DNA of 64,000 nt from Hetaerina americana (taxonomy: Eukaryota > Arthropoda > Insecta > Odonata > Calopterygidae). The stretch covers positions 1,176,001-1,240,000 of the forward strand of contig JAKTNV010000020.1 of the NCBI GenBank assembly GCA_022747635.1, in the 5' to 3' direction. Both the position numbers and the translations under genes were made by a program. The notes under the pieces are model-generated. The model did no database searches, had not been told where the DNA came from, and saw nothing but the letters and a program-made list of their open reading frames with translations. Positions 30,426-40,819 of the stretch are shown piece after piece. Each line of letters begins with the position of its first letter. Positions within the stretch are counted from its first letter, which is position 1.

Positions 30426-32826
30426 AAGTTTATATCAGGAAAGGTTATATTTTTACAGAAATGACAGGCCCAATAGAATTGGGGGTGGTGTCTTCATTGC
30501 AATTAAAAATTCTTGCGACAGCAGGGCTGAGGTAATTCCAGGTAATGGTTTGGAAAGCGTTTGGTGGTCAATTAAGAGGCCTCAATCCAACAGAGTTTAT
30601 GCATGTGCATTTTACAGACCGCCAGTCCACAGAGAAAATTCAATTCTAGAATCAGATCACTAAGTCGAAGGTTTTTTCCCACGTTATAATCGGTGGAGAT
30701 GTCAATGTCCCTGCTATTGACTGGAGCACATATACAGGTATTTTTAAAACTGAGGGTAAAGACAAATATATCTGCGAATCGCTATTGAATTCTTTTACGT
30801 CGAACACACTGGAACAACTTGTCACTTCGCCAACTTGGGGCGATAATATTCTTGATTTGTTAGCAACGAATATTCCCGAAAAAGTCTTAACTATAGAAAC
30901 TATAGAAGGAATTAGTGACCACATGGCAGTACATGCTAAATTTTCGCTACATGGGTTCCGAAATAAGAAGCCTAAACGGAAAATTTACTTGTTTAAAGTA
31001 GGGGAATACGATGGCCTAAGTTGCCTGCTACAGAATCAATTTGCTAGTGTTAAGAAATATATTAATCTCCAAAACACTGAGAATACGTGGAATCACTTCC
31101 TTGAGATCACGCGCTCAGCAGTCAACAAGTTCATTCCCAGTGAATTAAAGATAACACGGAACCAAGATGGTACAACGCGGAAGTTAGAAAGGCATTGCGG
31201 CGTCAAAGGCTATGTAACGCCAAGATGAAAAATATCAGGGATGATATCTCTAGCGACAAAAAGAATGAGATCACTTATGATTATAAGATATCCAAGCCGA
31301 ACGCCAAGAATGAATTTCGGAAAGTGTCAAGCGTATTCAAACGGAAAAGGTTAGCGGAGAGTTTGAAAGAGATTTCGAAAGCATTATGGTCATACGTCAT
31401 TAAGGATACAGAAAATAATTCTATGGTTAATCAACTCAAAAATAATAGAGGCGAAAGTGTAACCAGCAGTTAGAAAAGGATAATTTGGTGAATTCTTTCT
31501 TGCAAAGCGTCTTCACCAATGTAACACCGTTTGCCTCCGACAGCTCATCAAATCGTCCAACCGGTCAACCCATGCCCAAAATTGAAAGCTCATATAATGG
31601 AACTTTGTCTTTGCTGAAAAATATTAAGTCCAGCATACCCTCCGGGCCCGATCGAATATCCGCTCGTATATTTCAGGATCCTTCTTCGGAAATTGCGCCG
31701 TATCTAAAGATGATAGTTAAGAAATTGCTGATAGATCACAAGGTTCCCAGAGATTGGAAAACGAATAACGTAACACCGATATTTAAAAACGGAGGCTATG
31801 AGTAACCGAGTAATTACAGACATATTTCCCTCACATCCTTTTCGTTCAGGGCTATGGAATATATGGTTGCTAGTTCGATCGTGAGATACCTCGATAATCA
31901 GGATTTATTGATGAAAAATCAGCAAGATTTTGTGAAAAGGTAGATCCTGCGAGACACAACTTGCGCTTTTTGTTGATGACATTCATATTTCGGGAGAGAG
32001 CTATGTTTCAGAGGACGCGATTTTTCTAGAATTTGAGAAAGCCTTCGACAAAGTACTTTATAGTAAACTTTTATTCAAAGCTAGAAGCATATGGCATTGA
32101 TAAAAATATCCTTAAAGGCTTTCTGAATGTTCGGGTTCAAAGAGTAGTGATAGATGGAGTTAGCTCAAATGCATAAGAAGTGGCTTCGATTGTTCAACAG
32201 GATATTGTAATCGGACCTCTTGTATTCCTGCTTTACGTGAACGACATTGACTCCGGAGTCAGTAGTAAGATACGTTTATTAGCCGACGATGCAGTGGTTT
32301 ACCGTGATATACGTGATCCTGAGGACACAGCATTTTTATTGGATGACCTTAATGTTATACAACGCTATGATACATACGGGGAATATGTGGGCAAGTTAAT
32401 AAAAAATTAGGGTTTATTAGAAGAGTACTAGGTAAATCTGATGAAAAGGTCAAAGAGAAATGTTATATGTCCTCTCTCGTTTAGGCCTCATTTAGAATAT
32501 GCTGCCAGCATATGGGATCCTCACGAAGTTGTATTGATTGTGCAATTGGATCGCGTGGAGCGCAGAAGAGCTAGATTTGCAAAACGTTCCTGTGATAAAC
32601 TTAGTAGCGCATCCAAAATATAGAGTAAACATGTAGCGTAAATATAGCGTATAAAGTAGCGTAATTCGCATTAGAGCAGCTAGTCTGGGAATCACTCACG
32701 GAGTTAAGGTTAAATTACTACAGATTGAAGCTGTTGCTTAAATTGGAATGCGGTCTCTTTGGCATTGACGCTGCTACGGCAGGAGAGATGAGGTCAATAA
32801 AGTTAGAGAGATCAAGTGTAGAACAG
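30426..32826 (+). mobile_element. L2-like family B LINE, degenerate endonuclease and RT
   Basis: In order: YRNDRPNRIGGGVFIAIKNS, CAFYRPPVHRE, IIGGDVNVPAIDW (endonuclease), SNTLEQLVTSPTWGDNILDLLATN, ISDHMAVH; then linker; then VNSFLQSVFTN, IKSSIPSGPDRISARIF, DWKTNNVTPIF, IFLEFEKAFDKV, IGPLVFLLYVNDI and LLADDAVVYRDI (catalytic Asp pair present); then RPHLEYAASIWDPHEV. At least seven stops or frameshifts break it. It starts at 30426 within the endonuclease and ends at 32826 where PLE sequence begins. Confidence 0.85.
30785..31228 (+). pseudogene. Family B ORF2 endonuclease-linker segment
   Basis: This open stretch of 147 codons covers the endonuclease C-terminal part (DNILDLLATNIPEKVL, EGISDHMAVHAKFSLHGF) and the RT linker (KPKRKIYLFKVGEYDGL, NTENTWNHFLEITRSAVNKFIPSELKI). 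It ends at a stop where the frame shifts into the next open piece. Confidence 0.75.
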
Positions 32827-32859
32827 AAATTTGTCAACTCTCTGAAGAGGGAGTTCAAT

Positions 32860-33761
32860 CAGATTTTTAGGCCTTCCTAAAATTCATAAAGTAAATATTC
32901 ACATGAGGCCAGTGATTTCCAGTGTATCCGCCCCCACGAGAAAACTAGCCTCCCTTTTGAACTCCCTCTTAAGTAGAAAAGCAAAGATAAAATTGTGTTT
33001 TTTTCTCCTAAGAGTTGACAAATTTCCAATCTAAGTTAGGAGTGATAAATTCCAGTGATTTCTGTGCACAGCTCTCCAAGAAAGGTCCCCCGCCCTCCAA
33101 ACATATCCTAGTGTCTTTTGATGTCAAAAACCTTCTCACAAATATCCCGGTTTTGGAAACATGGGTAGTGGCGGAAGGAGTGCTGAAAAGTGCTGGGACC
33201 GAACCACCCTTCCTCAGCGAATTCATGTCACTTTTGAGATTGTGTGTGGAACAAAATTATTTCCAATTTACCAATGAATTTTTCAAACAAGTTGAAGGAT
33301 TAGCCATGGGGTCCCCTTTATCACCACTACTTGCTGACGTGTGCATGGACGATTTTGAAAGTAAAATATTCAGCAACCCCTCAATTTGTACCAAGAATAT
33401 TCACTGTTGGTTTCGATATGTAGACGCTCTCTTTGCTATATGGACAGGCACTGATAGACAGTTAGAAAAGTTTATGAACAACCTGAATTACCAATGCGAA
33501 AGTATCAATTTCACTTGTGAGAAAGAACAGAATAATCAATTAAACTTTTTAGACATCACAGTGTCGAGAAAGGGACGGGACTTTGAATTTGCAATTTTTC
33601 GGAAAAGTACCACCACAGACCACATCATCCCCTCCAACTCCCGCCATCACATATCGCATAAGCTTTCCACTTTTCATTTCCTTCTAAACAGACCGTTGGC
33701 CATTCCTCTTTCCAAAAGTAATTTTGTTAAAGAACTCAAAACGATTAAAGGTTTAGCATGA
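32860..33761 (+). pseudogene. Penelope-like reverse transcriptase, N-truncated, YVDA active site
   Basis: The sequence reads GLPKIHK...MRPVISSVSAPTRKLASLLNSLL, then a candidate intron, then LTNFQSKLGV, ILVSFDVKNLLTNIPV (first catalytic Asp), QNYFQFTNEFFKQVEGLAMGSPLSPLLADVCMDDFE, WFRYVDALFAIW, and NNQLNFLDITVSRK. The usual catalytic YVDD reads YVDA, so the second Asp is lost and polymerase activity should be lost too. A TGA at 33759-33761 ends this frame; the coding sequence continues in the next frame at 33758 (KNGYKENLIDKIFQRK). Confidence 0.87.
32973..33012 (+). other. Candidate 40-bp spliceosomal intron in PLE RT
   Basis: It begins GTAGAAAAGC and ends in a T/C run followed by TAAG, giving GT...AG borders and a polypyrimidine tract. 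Removing it joins LASLLNSLL to KLTNFQSKL in one frame, whereas the unspliced sequence shifts frame. The inverted fragment 32827-32858 covers the same join without these bases (LNSLFRELTNF). PLEs are known to carry introns. An ordinary 37-40 bp insertion is the alternative. Confidence 0.5.
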
Positions 33762-34390
33762 AAAATGGCTACAAAGAAAATTTAATTGACAAAATATTTC
33801 AAAGAAAATGTTCCTTCAAAGCACACAATCTTTTGTTCAAACCAATTAATGTGGAGGAAATAGGTTACAAATGGTGCAAACTCCCATATTATGGATTAAT
33901 TTCACAAAAGTTAGCCAACCTTTTTCCTAGGGAGAAATTTTGAATGGCTTTTTACTATACTAATAACTTAAAATCATTCTTGAATACCACTAAAGACAAG
34001 ATATGTACACAAAATAAAAGTGGCGTTTATAAGTTAACTTGTGGGGACTGTGGTGCTATATATATAGGTCAAACAGGGAGGTCATTAAAAACACGGGCGG
34101 AGGAACATAAACACTGTTTCAGGAACTGTGACCTCAAGCAATCACACTTCGCCAAACATCTATGGGAAGAAAACCATGGGAGTGATTTCAACCCGGAACT
34201 CTTACACCAGATGGAAAAAGGAATGAGGATGGACAAATGGGAAGAGCTCGAAATCAGGAAGAATTTAAAAACGGTTCATTTGGTTAACGATTTATTGTTT
34301 GAATACCTCTACCCAATCCTGGAAGTACCCCTTTCCCTCACAGATAGACCCGACAAACCCCCCCACCCACCCCACCCCACCCCACTCTAA
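33758..34390 (+). pseudogene. PLE connector and GIY-YIG endonuclease domain
   Basis: The frame from 33758 gives NGYKENLIDKIFQRKC and a TGA at 33941-33943, after which the same frame runs to 34390. The GIY-YIG nuclease starts at SGVYKLTCGDCGAIYIGQTGRSLKTRAEEHKH: GVY and YIG motifs, paired Cys (CGDC) and the catalytic Arg (TGRSLKTR) are present. H.WEENHG and W(E)ELEIRK follow. In PLEs this domain nicks the target for insertion. The domain itself is intact although the full ORF is not. Confidence 0.87.
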
Positions 34391-34551
34391 ACCAACCAAG
34401 CACCTGTCCAGACGCTTAACACCCCTCTCCCTCCTCCCCATCAACGCCGATCGCAGCTCCATTTTCTGTCGCCTCCTTCTCTCCCCCCTCTCTCACCCAC
34501 CCCTCCTCTCCCTCATGATTGGTATATAAGTGAACTGCGACTGATTTATTT

Positions 34552-34593
34552 TGTACCTGATGATGACGCTTGCGCGTTGAAACCGGTTGTATG
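34552..34593 (+). ncRNA. Hammerhead ribozyme-like motif of the PLE
   Basis: TGTAC (stem I) - CTGATGA (34557-34563) - T - GACGC TTGC GCGTT (5-pair stem II) - GAAA (34579-34582) - minimal ACC/GGT stem III - T (cleavage site) - GTATG (stem I). All core residues of the hammerhead are present, with a GUU cleavage triplet. The zero-loop stem III would favour action as a dimer. Hammerheads in PLE terminal repeats are documented; cleavage by this copy is untested. Confidence 0.65.
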
Positions 34594-34660
34594 CAAATAA
34601 AGGACAGTGGAAAGATACATTGTATTCTTCATTTAATTAAAATGAATTTCCACAAGGTTG

Positions 34661-34794
34661 AGCCGGGAACAATTGAATATGTCTTTAACATCTTCGGATA
34701 AGAGACTTGTTGTTGCTTGGCTATTGGCTCCCTTCCTAATTCTTCCGATAGTTTGGTTGCACTGCTACCTTATCCGTAGCAACATTTCACGAAC
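34661..34794. other. No recognisable repeat
   Basis: Short gap between PLE end and the next LINE fragment. Confidence 0.3.
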
Positions 34795-35040
34795 CTAGCT
34801 GCTCCACGTTGCACTCAATCTAATTCCAAAAGTAAGCCTACCTCGTGAGGACCCCATACTTTGGCAGCATACTCAAGGTGGGGTGTGACTAACGTAAAAA
34901 ATCTGAGCTCTTTAACCCTCTCATAAGAGTTCTTAAGTATCCTTTTTATTAATCTTAATCTTTTACACGAAACTCCGCAAATATCGCGAATTTGTTTTCC
35001 CCAGGACGTATTCTTAGTTATTGTAAAATCCAATTATATT
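34795..35040 (-). repeat. L2-like family B LINE C-terminal fragment
   Basis: Minus strand: DFTITKNTSWGKQIRDICGVSCKRLRLIKRIL, VTPHLEYAAKVWGPHEVGLLLELD, then a decayed AARFV region. Both ends are truncated. Confidence 0.7.
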
Positions 35041-35199
35041 ACTGATTCTGATTACATTTGTTGTGTTGGTTTGCTGGTTTTCGGGTGAAATTCTCTTCCT
35101 CATGTCTGAGCGCTATAATCATATAATTAATTTGAATTAATGTGCTTCGATGAATTTTTGACTGGATAATAGGTAACGTCACGGCTATCTGTCAGAGTA

Positions 35200-35610
35200 A
35201 AGAAAAATAAAGACCCCAGTAATTACCGACCGACTTCCTTGACCTCCCTCCCCAGTCAAATCCGAGACCGTGTCATTGTTAGCAACGTCACGGAATTCCT
35301 CGGCGCACACACACAAACTTATATTTAGCGAACAACACGGATTCGGAATGGAAAGATAATGCGAAACGTAGTTGGGCTTTTTATACACGATATTCTGATA
35401 TCGAATGGAAGGAAGAGGGAATAAATGCAACTTTCCTAGATATTGAAAAGGCCTTTGATAAAGTTTCACACGCCAAACTGATGCACAAGTTGCGGGGTAA
35501 TGGACGAAAATGTAATAAACTAGGGTCAGGGTTGCGTTACATGTCCTTTTACCTTTCTTATTTACATTTATGACATCACTTCAAAAATAAAGAAAACAAC
35601 TAAAGACTGT
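35200..35610 (+). pseudogene. L2-like LINE RT fragment
   Basis: Frames read SNYRPTSLTSL (motif NYRPI), V.SNVTEFL, then NATFLDIEKAFDKVSHAKLMHKL, in several phases. The active-site region is decayed. Confidence 0.65.
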
Positions 35611-35681
35611 TTTCCGACGATATGATAAATCTACAGGAAATAGCGAATGACGCAAATCATCAACCAATAAATAAATAAATA

Positions 35682-36547
35682 CGCAAACTGAGGCCATAAA
35701 AATTTTATTGTGCAAAATTTAGTCTACTTGTCGTCCTCGTTTTTGTTCACTTCAAAGTGCTCTCCATTCGTTTATATGCACTTATTTCCATCTTCTTCTC
35801 CACCGTTAAAGCACCCATGGAAGTCCTCGACAGGTGGGCTTTTCATTTTTATCGTGTCCACATCTCAACAGTGATGTCCCCTCAACACAATTTTGCATTT
35901 TTGGAATTGGAAAAAGCGCAGCGGGCGAGATCTGGCGAATGAAGAGGATGACCAAGGATGGTGGTTGAATTTTTTGCCAGCAGCTGGCAAACAATCAAGG
36001 CTGAATGTGCATTGTCATGGTGAAGGATCCATCCATCGTCTTGAGCCAAATTTGGTCACACACGACGGACGCTATCTCTCAAACTCCCGAGAACTGTAGG
36101 GTAGAACTCAGCATTTACTGTTTGTCCTTCAGGAAGAAATTCATGATGAACAACACCATCGACATCAAAGGAAACCAGGAGCGTGACTTTGATTTTCGAT
36201 CGGTTTTTCTTGATTTTTGGGTTTGATTTAATCCACTTGAAAACCGATGTTTTCTTCAGAGCGCTATCACTGTAAACAGCTGTCAGCATTTCAGTAATTT
36301 CTTGATAACTTTCACCGCACTCAACCACAAAACTTGATGTTGATTAGTTGCTCCGTGATTTCGTGAATATCCATTTCCGACAAACAGTAAAAACAAGGAC
36401 AAGAGGAACTAACATAACTGGCACACCATACGCACAGCTCGACGATCCGCCAAGCAAAGACGGCTCCTCATTGGGTCTCAGGCAACTAGCTCCGCTAGTG
36501 GGCGGGGCTATAGCCCGGGTGAGGCCGCCAGGTCGCAACAGTTTGCG
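35682..36547 (-). mobile_element. mariner deletion derivative with inverted ends
   Basis: The ends CGCAAACTG (35682-35690) and its inverse (36539-36547) are flanked by TA (35680-35681, 36548-36549). The minus strand carries MDIHEITEQLINIKFCG, then ECGESYQEITEMLTAVYSDSALKKTSVFKWIK, a jump over the rest of the DNA-binding domain to VTLLVSFDVDGVVHHEFLPEGQTVNAEFY, then WILHHDNAHS, and a frame-broken C-terminus (FPIPKMQNC). At 866 bp it is about two thirds of full length and non-autonomous. The lineage differs from the 6.1 kb copy. Confidence 0.82.
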
Positions 36548-36549
36548 TA

Positions 36550-37034
36550 TTTATTGGATATACCACGTACATTGTGTTCCTCATTTAATGAATCGGAAAA
36601 AGATTAAACCTATGGGTTTAATCTTTCTCCGATTTTGGGTGGTTTTACACCCGAGCTATGAATCGTTCCCCCAATTACATCGGTCGGGCAGACAGACAAT
36701 TGTGGCAAAATAAGAGAGATAGACAGCCCAATGGATAGATTATGCATAATATTCGTATTTCTAACGACCCTAATAAATGTGTAGGACTGAGATATTATTT
36801 GTGAACATTCCGCCATTCATGAGAGGAGTGATACCTGATAGTTGCGTGGCATATCACTTTCCAATTGGATTCCTTATTTGTGTTCTTGGTGTAGTGAGTG
36901 CAGTGGCTCATAACAACGGGGTGACGTTTCAATTAGTGCCACGAATGTCCGGTCGTCCCTTCCATCTACCGGCCCATTCAAGTGGATGACGGGCGTTTGC
37001 GGAAGTATTGGAGGAGATCCGGTATGGCTCGTGA
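36550..37034. other. No recognisable gene; short hairpin
   Basis: AAAGATTAAACC and GGTTTAATCTTT at 36597-36625 form a near-perfect inverted repeat around ATGG. No coding match was found. Confidence 0.35.
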
Positions 37035-37100
37035 CCGAACACCCCCTGCCACACGCCCTTGTCACAACTCGTGGGATGTTATAGATGTAGACGTAGAAGA
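37035..37100 (+). repeat. L2-like LINE 3' tail remnant
   Basis: Hairpin left half ACCCCCTGCCACACGCCCTTG is intact, the right half is decayed, and ATAGATGTAGACGTAG remains of the tail. Confidence 0.6.
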
Positions 37101-37744
37101 AGGACATATTTTGTATTAATCGGCAATTGGAAGGCGATGGTAAACGAAGGGAGAGATGTGATTTAGGCAGTGGGGGTAGGTGAAGATTCGCGGACCGCAG
37201 GGAGGACCAACATAGTTCTGCATGAATAAATGGGTTATTAATTCTAAACCTGAGACTAGTTTTTGTAGGGGGGGGAGTATGGGTCGTTGAAGAAATATGA
37301 TAGATTGTAGACTTTGGAGATGCAGGTGCTTTTTCAATATCTAAACCTCGTTTACCTTGTTCTAAGCTATTCTCATTGGCGTCGCAATCTCTTTCACATC
37401 GATGTTTCATCGGTGGTCAGAGAGGGAGGTCAACGGAGGGAGGAGTGGTAAAAAGGTGGTGGAAGGAAAAGAGAATTGCATCGACCGGTGTCAATCGTTG
37501 ACTTGGAAGAGTGGTAGGTCTAGGAGCGGGGAGTGGGAGGGATACAAAATTTCGTTGACAAGTTCATCCTTGAGGAAGAAGTTGTACATGTGATTTATGC
37601 AAAAAAGCAATGATTGCAATGTTAAATTATTCTTGATTCCATCTGCTGAGTGTATTACGGTAACTGTTAATTGAGCTGTGATCGAACCTAATTTGCCCAG
37701 TGTCTACTGGGGTGCAACATTTTCATTTAGGAAATTTATCTGTT
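37101..37744. other. No recognisable gene or repeat
   Basis: Purine-rich at 37410-37560. Open frames here have no recognisable domain. Confidence 0.35.
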
Positions 37745-38720
37745 AATTTAAGGCTATACTGACGGTACTCGAAAATAACCTATTGGTCATTGGCGACAGG
37801 AATATTGACTCCCTTGTTTCATCTCTCATCATAATATGAGCTTGATGCGTTGCTTCGGTTTAACCTGGCTGATTAACATGCGCACTATCCGACATCCACT
37901 TGTATTGGCTATTGGTTTATCATTTTGAATAGGCGCTACAGGCATGCCAATCATGTTGATGCTTTCGATGCTTCAATAACGGATCACTCCAAGCTAGTTT
38001 TCTCTATCATTAAAGGAAATGATAAGTATTTCAACTTTGGCTGATCATAATTATAAGAGAACCCGAATCAGTTAAGTAGTTTTTAAATATTTAGTGTCTG
38101 AGTAATATGAAATCATTTTATCGAGCGAAACTGATGCGTTCAAAGCGTTTCATTTCTTTATTATGAAAAACTTATAAACTGTTTATTCCCTTCAAAATAT
38201 GGAGAGTTTAGCAATTACTCTATAAACAACCTAAGACCTGGATGACTGGGAAATTATTTAAACATATTGACAAGAAAATTTATTTGCTCCAGAAATGTAG
38301 CCGACACTCATCCAACGGTGGCTCACCAAACGAATTGATCAAATACAGCGACTGTTTGAAAAGGGAACTAAGGGCTTATTGAAATAATAATTGTGTCCAT
38401 CCATTTAACAAATCCTCCCTCAAGTCTCAGGAAGATAGGAATCTCGTCAAGGAACATGCTGGTGAATTAAATCATGGTAAAATCAAACCCGGTAGAAAAT
38501 GGTGAGATTCTTTTGAGAGATCAGAAATTGCACCTAAGTAATAATTGTTTTATTTGGGTGGATATGAAGCCATAAGTTATAAATTTATTGTTGATGCCGC
38601 AAGCAAAACATTTAATAGTTTTAGTGCCACGGTTCTTTTAAAAATGGAAGTGGTAATATACTATACAGTTTCGGGTTTCACTTCATGAATTATTGGAAAA
38701 TGATCAATTCCTTCCAAACG
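37745..38720 (+). pseudogene. Old non-LTR endonuclease and linker remnant
   Basis: Pieces in three frames read VIGDRNIDSL, CFGLTWLIN, RRYRHANHVDAFDASITDHSKLVFSI (the conserved SDH/TDH end of APE endonuclease), then KTWMTGKLFKHIDKKIYLLQKC (the linker KPWMT..L...I..R..L pattern), ELIKYSDCLKRELRAY and DAASKTFNSF. This is the endonuclease-to-RT part of a CR1/L2-type LINE distinct from families A-C. Similarity is weak and the copy is ancient. Confidence 0.5.
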
Positions 38721-38749
38721 TCTACAAGGTTTCCATAATAAGTATCAGC

Positions 38750-39015
38750 AGAAATGTTTCCCTGACGTGACTTAATGTCGCAGCGCCCTCGTACCGCGCA
38801 GGCTCCGCGGTGGGAGGTATGACCTTGAGCGCCATCCGAGCGCCAATCGCCTGCGAATGTTCTTTCATGCTAGATCGCGTTTTAAGCGGACACCTGTCGA
38901 GTGGCTCGGTGTTAGCGCAAAATGAAGCGAACGATGGAACAGCGGTACGCCATCAAATTTTGGGTTGGGCTGGGGAAATCGGGTACGAAGACAATGGGCA
39001 TGATTCGCCAAGGAT
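38750..39015 (+). pseudogene. mariner 5' fragment
   Basis: ATGAAGCGAACGATGGAACAGC begins KRTMEQRYAIKFWVGLGKSGTKTMGMIRQG, a mariner transposase N-terminus with its helix-turn-helix start. It stops after about 33 codons and the rest is missing. The preceding 180 bases are probably its 5' UTR. Confidence 0.65.
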
Positions 39016-39050
39016 GAATGCATATCCGTGATCAAGCATGAATTTTTACG

Positions 39051-39052
<2 letters not shown>

Positions 39053-39098
<46 letters not shown>
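39053..39098. repeat. (TG)n(TA)n microsatellite
   Basis: Short TG run followed by TA dinucleotides, at the RTE 3' end. Confidence 0.92.
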
Positions 39099-39107
<9 letters not shown>

Positions 39108-39728
39108 GGTAATCTACCGTTTAAGGTAGGTTTTTGGATGGACACAGCTGCTAAATAAAACATTTTGTGACTCCTAAAAAACACAAAATCCAGCAACCTA
39201 CTTTATATCAGGTCCATCTTCATCTCTTAGTACTTCCTTCCTCCCTTCATCCCGTCCTACATCCCTATCCTAATCCTTACCTTTCCTCGTTTGCCTAACA
39301 TTTTCCCCTTTACTACAGTCTTCAATATCCCACTGCCGGACAATGCGCCCTTCATCCATTTTTCCTGCCTCCATAGGATTTCTCCCAACAAACCCCTCTC
39401 TTCGCCCACCATACCAAGTACTTTCTCGTTTGTTTTCCTCTCTGTCCATTTCACTTCCACATTCTTCTCCGAACACACATTTCAAAAGCCTCCAATCTAC
39501 GTCTACCCTCCTGCTTCAACGACCATGTTTCCGCACCGTACATAGCTACGCTCCATATCAGAGTTTTCACGAGTCTTTTCTTAATATCCTTACTCAAAGT
39601 CTCTCTCATCATATCCCTCCTCCTCGTGAAAGCCTCTTCGCCTAGCGCAATTCTTTTCCCTACGTCCCTGATACTTTGGCCGTGTAGGACCAAAACACTT
39701 CAGAGGTACGTAAACTGTTCTACCCGCT

Positions 39729-40798
39729 CTAGTTTTTGCCCTCATATTTTAATCTTGCTTTATCAATATTGATTCTCATTCCATACCTGTCGCACTGAAT
39801 TTCCAATTCACTCAGCAATGCTCGCAACCCCTTGGCTGACTGACAAACTGAAGCTTGGTCATCAGTGAACCTAGCTGATTTTACGCATTCCCCGCCCACT
39901 TTCACTCCCACCTCCAGTTCTTCCAATGCCTCTTTAACCAATTCTTCGGCATACAGGTTGAACAGCAACGGTGATAATGGGCAACCCTGCCTTACACCTC
40001 TTCCTAACACTGCCCATCCGGACTCCCCGTTTCCCACCCGCACCTGAGCAGTCAGAGATATGTACAGGTTGCGGATTAGCCTCCTTTCCCTCCAATCTAT
40101 TCCTATTTTCTTCAACATACTCATTAGTTTTTCCCAATTCATTCTATCAAGCCCTATTTCGAAATCTACGAAACAGGCAAATACCTCCAGGTTGTATTCT
40201 ATATTCCTCTCGATTAATGATCTCATTACTGCAATGGCATCACGCCCCTCTGTCAACACTCATTCCTAAACCCGAACTCGTCAACTTTAGCTGCGTGGGA
40301 TATCAAACTTATCGTCCTATCGTCCTCACATGATGTAGCCTTCACCTTTTTCGGATTAGGAACTAAAACTGATCTCACGAAGTCTTCCGGCCTGATTCCT
40401 TCCTCATAGATACTCCGAATCAGCCCAAGTAGCCTCTTCCTCCCACATTTTCCTAAGCATTTCAACAGTTTCGCGGGAATGTTATCCACCCCCACGGCCT
40501 TATTTTGTTTCATCTCCCCTAATACCCTTTCTATCTCATTGTCTAGTATTCCTGGACCTAAGCTATCTTCCTCTACGTCATATTCTTTTTCAATGTCTAA
40601 CTTTGTTGGTCTAAGTTCTTTACGATACAGTTCTTCTATATACTCCTTCCATCTCTCTTGGATCTTTCCCGTGTCAACTATTACCTTACCCGCCTTATCT
40701 CTAACTGTTAGCATAGATCTCCCTTTCTTACTTCCCGATAAAGATTTAACTTTGCTATACAACGCACCAATTTCACCCTTCCTCTGCAGACTTTCCAT
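39729..40798 (-). pseudogene. RTE reverse transcriptase domain, frame-broken
   Basis: The linker and RT start at SLQRKGEIGALYSKVKSLSG. A first frame (40798-40253) carries MKQNKAVGVDNIPAKLLKCLGKCG and SVLVPNPKKVKAT. A second (40259-39729) carries FACFVDFEIGLDRMNWEKLM, GVRQGCPLSPLLFNLYAEELV and SARFTDDQASVCQSAKG. The catalytic box reads FTDD, keeping both Asp. The usual FEKAFDRV reads FEIGLDRM. Confidence 0.85.
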
Positions 40799-40819
40799 AT
40801 CCTCGCACTGCGTCTTCCA

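Larger units (their letters stand above)
32827..34660 (+). mobile_element. Penelope-like element with RT, GIY-YIG and hammerhead end
   Basis: The element carries a PLE reverse transcriptase from the GLPKIHK motif onward, a C-terminal GIY-YIG endonuclease, a C-rich spacer and a 3' terminal repeat with a hammerhead-like motif. It starts immediately after family B LINE sequence. Its first 32 bases (32827-32858) are an inverted copy of RT sequence found downstream, a 5' inversion. The N-terminal third of the ORF is missing. Confidence 0.9.
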
